A DNA stretch of 8,175 nt from an uncultured Gemmatimonadota bacterium (lineage in GTDB: Bacteria; Gemmatimonadota; Gemmatimonadetes; Gemmatimonadales; GWC2-71-9): the NCBI GenBank assembly GCA_937961295.1, contig CALGOK010000147.1, positions 1 to 8,175 on the forward strand, given 5' to 3'. Under the pieces are notes generated by a model. That model saw only the letters and a list, made by a program, of their open reading frames with translations. It was not told where the DNA came from and made no database searches. The translations under genes were made by a program, and so were the position numbers. Positions 6,715 through 8,175 of this stretch are shown in pieces; within the stretch, counting starts at the first letter, position 1; the number at the start of each line of letters is the position of its first letter.

Positions 6715-7274
6715 TACAGCCGCGGCAGCGTCACCCCGGTCTGCGCCTGGTACTTCCCCTTCTTGTCGCGATAGCTCGTCGCGCAGACATCGTCCTCGTC
6801 GGCCTCGAAGAACAGCACCTGGCAGATCCCCTCGTTGGCGTAGATCCGCGCGGGGAGCGGGGTGGTGTTGCTGATCTCCAGCGTCACGTGGCCCTCCCAC
6901 TCCGGCTCGAACGGGGTGACGTTGGTGATGATGCCGCAGCGGGCGTAGGTCGACTTGCCCACGCAGATGGTGAGGACGTTGCGCGGGATCCGGAAGTACT
7001 CCACCGACCGCGCCAGGGCGAACGAGTTGGGCGGCACGATGCAGACGTCGCCGCGGTACTCCACGAAGCTCTTGTCGTCGAAGTGCTTGGGGTCGACCAC
7101 CGCCGAGAGGGCGTTGGTGAAGATCCGGAACTCGTCGGCGACCCGCATGTCGTAGCCATAGCTGGACACGCCGTAGGAGATGGTCCCGGCCCGGACCTGG
7201 TCGTCGACGAACGGTTCGATCATCCCGTGCTCGGTCGCCATCCGGCGGATCCAGCGGTCCGACTTGATCGACAT
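6714..7274 (-). CDS. dcd: dCTP deaminase
   Basis: The product is 186 residues, close to the 188-residue Dcd type of Acidobacteria and Betaproteobacteria. It starts [13 protein letters not shown], typical of that type. Other family segments are [12 protein letters not shown] (33-44), [25 protein letters not shown] (75-88), GKSTYARCG (106-114, triphosphate binding), [16 protein letters not shown] (118-133) and [19 protein letters not shown] near the end. E133 is the expected catalytic glutamate, equivalent to E138 of the E. coli enzyme. It converts dCTP to dUTP and ammonia, the step that feeds dTMP synthesis through dUTPase and thymidylate synthase, and works as a cytosolic homotrimer. A weak CGAGGC element precedes ATG. 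It is divergent from nuoA across 202 bases and convergent with pilT. The sequence shows no sign of the bifunctional DCD-DUT form, but I cannot exclude it. Confidence 0.96.
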   Translation of the reverse strand: MSIKSDRWIRRMATEHGMIEPFVDDQVRAGTISYGVSSYGYDMRVADEFRIFTNALSAVVDPKHFDDKSFVEYRGDVCIVPPNSFALARSVEYFRIPRNVLTICVGKSTYARCGIITNVTPFEPEWEGHVTLEISNTTPLPARIYANEGICQVLFFEADEDDVCATSYRDKKGKYQAQTGVTLPRL

Positions 7275-7408
7275 GCGGCTGCCTCGCGTGATGAGGGGGA
7301 GCGATCCGGCGCGCGGAATCTAACCGGGCGACGCCGGGGCGCCCGGAGGCGGCGACCGGGGGGTGCAAGTGCCGCCGCGGCGGTGGCTTAGGCGGGGTCG
7401 GCTGCGAG

Positions 7409-7437
7409 TTGAAATCGCCCCGGTGGCGCGGTAGGTT
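7409..7437 (+). promoter_or_regulatory. Candidate sigma70-type promoter of the nuo operon
   Basis: TTGAAA (7409-7414) and TAGGTT (7432-7437) are separated by 17 bases. The -35 element matches the consensus at 5 of 6 positions and the -10 at 3 of 6. Transcription would start near 7444, directly at the Rex-like palindrome and about 33 bases before the nuoA start codon. Confidence 0.4.
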
Positions 7438-7445
7438 TCGGCCGT

Positions 7446-7463
7446 TAGTGAAATTTTTCACGA
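7446..7463. promoter_or_regulatory. Rex-like redox operator before nuoA
   Basis: The 18 bases TAGTGAAATTTTTCACGA match the Rex consensus TTGTGAA-N4-TTCACAA at every defined position except the second and seventeenth, including the core GTGAA-N4-TTCAC with the correct four-base spacing. It is an AT-rich island in a GC-rich gap and overlaps the predicted transcription start of nuoA. Rex binds such sites when NADH/NAD+ is low and controls nuo genes in Streptomyces. No rex gene is in this window, so the regulator is inferred. Confidence 0.5.
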
Positions 7464-7476
7464 GCGGGGGTGGCCC

Positions 7477-7842
7477 GTGCTTCAGCCCTACATTCCGGTG
7501 CTGCTCCTGCTCGTCTTCGTCGTGGCGAACGCCGTCCTGATCCTCGGCGTGTCGCACGTGCTGCAGACCTACCGCCCGACGCCGGTGAAGGCCGCGCCGT
7601 ACGAGTCCGGGATGCCGGCCCTCGGCGAGGCGCGCGAGCGGTTCTCGGTCAAGTTCTACCTCGTGGCCATGCTGTTCATCGTCTTCGACATCGAGACGGT
7701 GTTCATGATCCCGTGGGCGGTCGCCTTCCAGCAGATGCGCGACTTCGGCGGGGTGCTGCTCCTGGAGATGCTCACGTTCGTGGTCATCCTCGCCGTCGGC
7801 TACGTGTACCTCTGGAAGCGGGAGGCGATGCACTGGGATTGA
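7477..7842 (+). CDS. nuoA: NADH-quinone oxidoreductase subunit A (complex I)
   Basis: The product is 121 residues, the usual NuoA size, with three membrane helices at about 6-28, 61-83 and 93-113. The conserved loop YESGMPA (42-48), with E43, is followed by ERFSVKFYLVAMLFIVFDIE (54-73), whose D71 and E73 are family hallmarks. Together with NuoJ and NuoK it lines the path between the quinone site and the proton-pumping arm in the inner membrane. It begins with GTG, preceded by GGGGGTGG at 7466-7473; there is no nearby in-frame ATG. It is the first gene of the nuo operon, 44 bases before nuoB, and its expression is probably set by the promoter and Rex-like operator immediately upstream. Confidence 0.96.
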   Translation: MLQPYIPVLLLLVFVVANAVLILGVSHVLQTYRPTPVKAAPYESGMPALGEARERFSVKFYLVAMLFIVFDIETVFMIPWAVAFQQMRDFGGVLLLEMLTFVVILAVGYVYLWKREAMHWD

Positions 7843-7886
7843 CGCCGCCGGCGTGCCCGGGCAAGCACTGCGGGGCGGGAGAGACG

Positions 7887-8175
7887 ATGTCGCCCAACTG
7901 GGTGACCACCCGGCTCGACTTCCTCACCAACTGGGCCCGCGCGAACTCGCTGTGGCCGATGCCGTTCGGCACCGCGTGCTGCGCCATCGAGTTCATGGCC
8001 ACCGCCGCGTCGCGGTTCGACCTGGCCCGCTTCGGCATGGAGCGGATGAGCTTCTCGCCCCGCCAGGCCGACGTCCTGATCTGCGCCGGCCGGCTGCCGT
8101 TCAAGCTGGCGCCGGTGATCCGCCGGATCTGGGACCAGATGCCCCAGCCCAAGTGGGCGATCTCCATGGGCGCCT
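7887..8175 (+). CDS. nuoB: NADH-quinone oxidoreductase subunit B (complex I), N-terminal part, cut by right edge
   Basis: Ninety-six residues are visible from ATG 7887, and the frame is still open at the edge. The segment NSLWPMPFGTACCAIEFMATA (20-40) holds the adjacent cysteines C31-C32, two of the four ligands of the N2 [4Fe-4S] cluster, the last cluster before quinone. RFDLARFGMERMSFSPRQAD (43-62) and QMPQPKWAISMGA (84-96) are also typical, and the last visible codon lies just before the next expected cysteine. The stretch ICAGRLPFKLAPV differs from the commoner V-x-G-T/R-x-x-K-K-M form but is still a recognisable NuoB variant. NuoB sits in the peripheral arm next to NuoD. GGGAGAG at 7877-7883 lies 3 bases before ATG. 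The remaining nuo genes are expected downstream. Confidence 0.96.
   Translation, partial: MSPNWVTTRLDFLTNWARANSLWPMPFGTACCAIEFMATAASRFDLARFGMERMSFSPRQADVLICAGRLPFKLAPVIRRIWDQMPQPKWAISMGA

Noticed and set aside
7372..7383. Perfect 12-base palindrome CCGCCGCGGCGG in the dcd/nuoA gap
   Set aside because: It is pure G and C in a GC-rich gap, so it is likely by chance. The AT-rich Rex-like palindrome nearby is a better regulatory candidate.
5382..7391. A 669-codon plus-strand open frame overlapping pilT and dcd
   Set aside because: It is out of frame with pilT, has repetitive G/R/H composition and no domain; another product of GC bias.
5503..7833. A 776-codon open frame on the minus strand covering pilT, dcd and nuoA
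   Set aside because: It is antisense to pilT and nuoA, which match their families over full length, and out of frame with dcd. Its product is low-complexity R/H/D/G-rich. High GC at third positions removes stops from such frames.
1..8175. CRISPR array, tRNA, rRNA, insertion sequence or riboswitch
   Set aside because: No regularly spaced repeats, tRNA-like folds, transposase frames or recognisable riboswitch cores were seen; gaps between genes are all about 200 bases or shorter.

Overview
This is a GC-rich chromosomal segment of a bacterium with seven complete genes, one gene cut by each edge (nine in total), and short gaps. The gene content (PSMA-like M28 peptidase, a 186-residue Dcd, PilT, NuoA/NuoB with GTG and ATG starts) fits a Gram-negative soil or freshwater phylum. 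Gemmatimonadota is my best guess, with Acidobacteriota the main alternative; this is inference from protein style, not a phylogeny.

Left part (1-1971, all + strand): the C-terminal part of an M28B (glutamate carboxypeptidase II-like) metallopeptidase whose catalytic glutamate appears to be glutamine, then a GC hairpin, then a small secreted protein of unknown function, then a 102-residue lysine/alanine-rich histone-H1-like protein with an unusual hydrophobic stretch near its C-terminus.

Middle (1987-5365): two divergent genes sharing a 94-base gap. The minus-strand gene encodes a TIR domain, one membrane helix and two duplicated extracytoplasmic beta-rich domains. The plus-strand gene encodes an N-terminal SLOG/LSDAT-like nucleotide-binding domain followed by four membrane helices with a SLATT/DUF4231-like motif. 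TIR enzyme plus SLOG sensor is the logic of Thoeris immunity. Here both partners are membrane-anchored, and the SLOG protein would carry a membrane effector instead of Sir2. This pair is the best candidate for an undescribed conflict or stress-signalling module.

Right part (5533-8175): housekeeping genes. The type IV pilus retraction ATPase gene pilT converges on dcd (dCTP deaminase), and a 21-bp perfect hairpin fills the gap. dcd is divergent from the complex I genes nuoA and nuoB, and nuoB runs off the window. Upstream of nuoA lies a promoter-like pair followed immediately by an 18-bp palindrome matching the Rex (NADH/NAD+ sensor) operator at 16 of 18 positions, which would tie complex I expression to redox state. 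No RNA genes, CRISPR array, insertion sequence or integrase were found.
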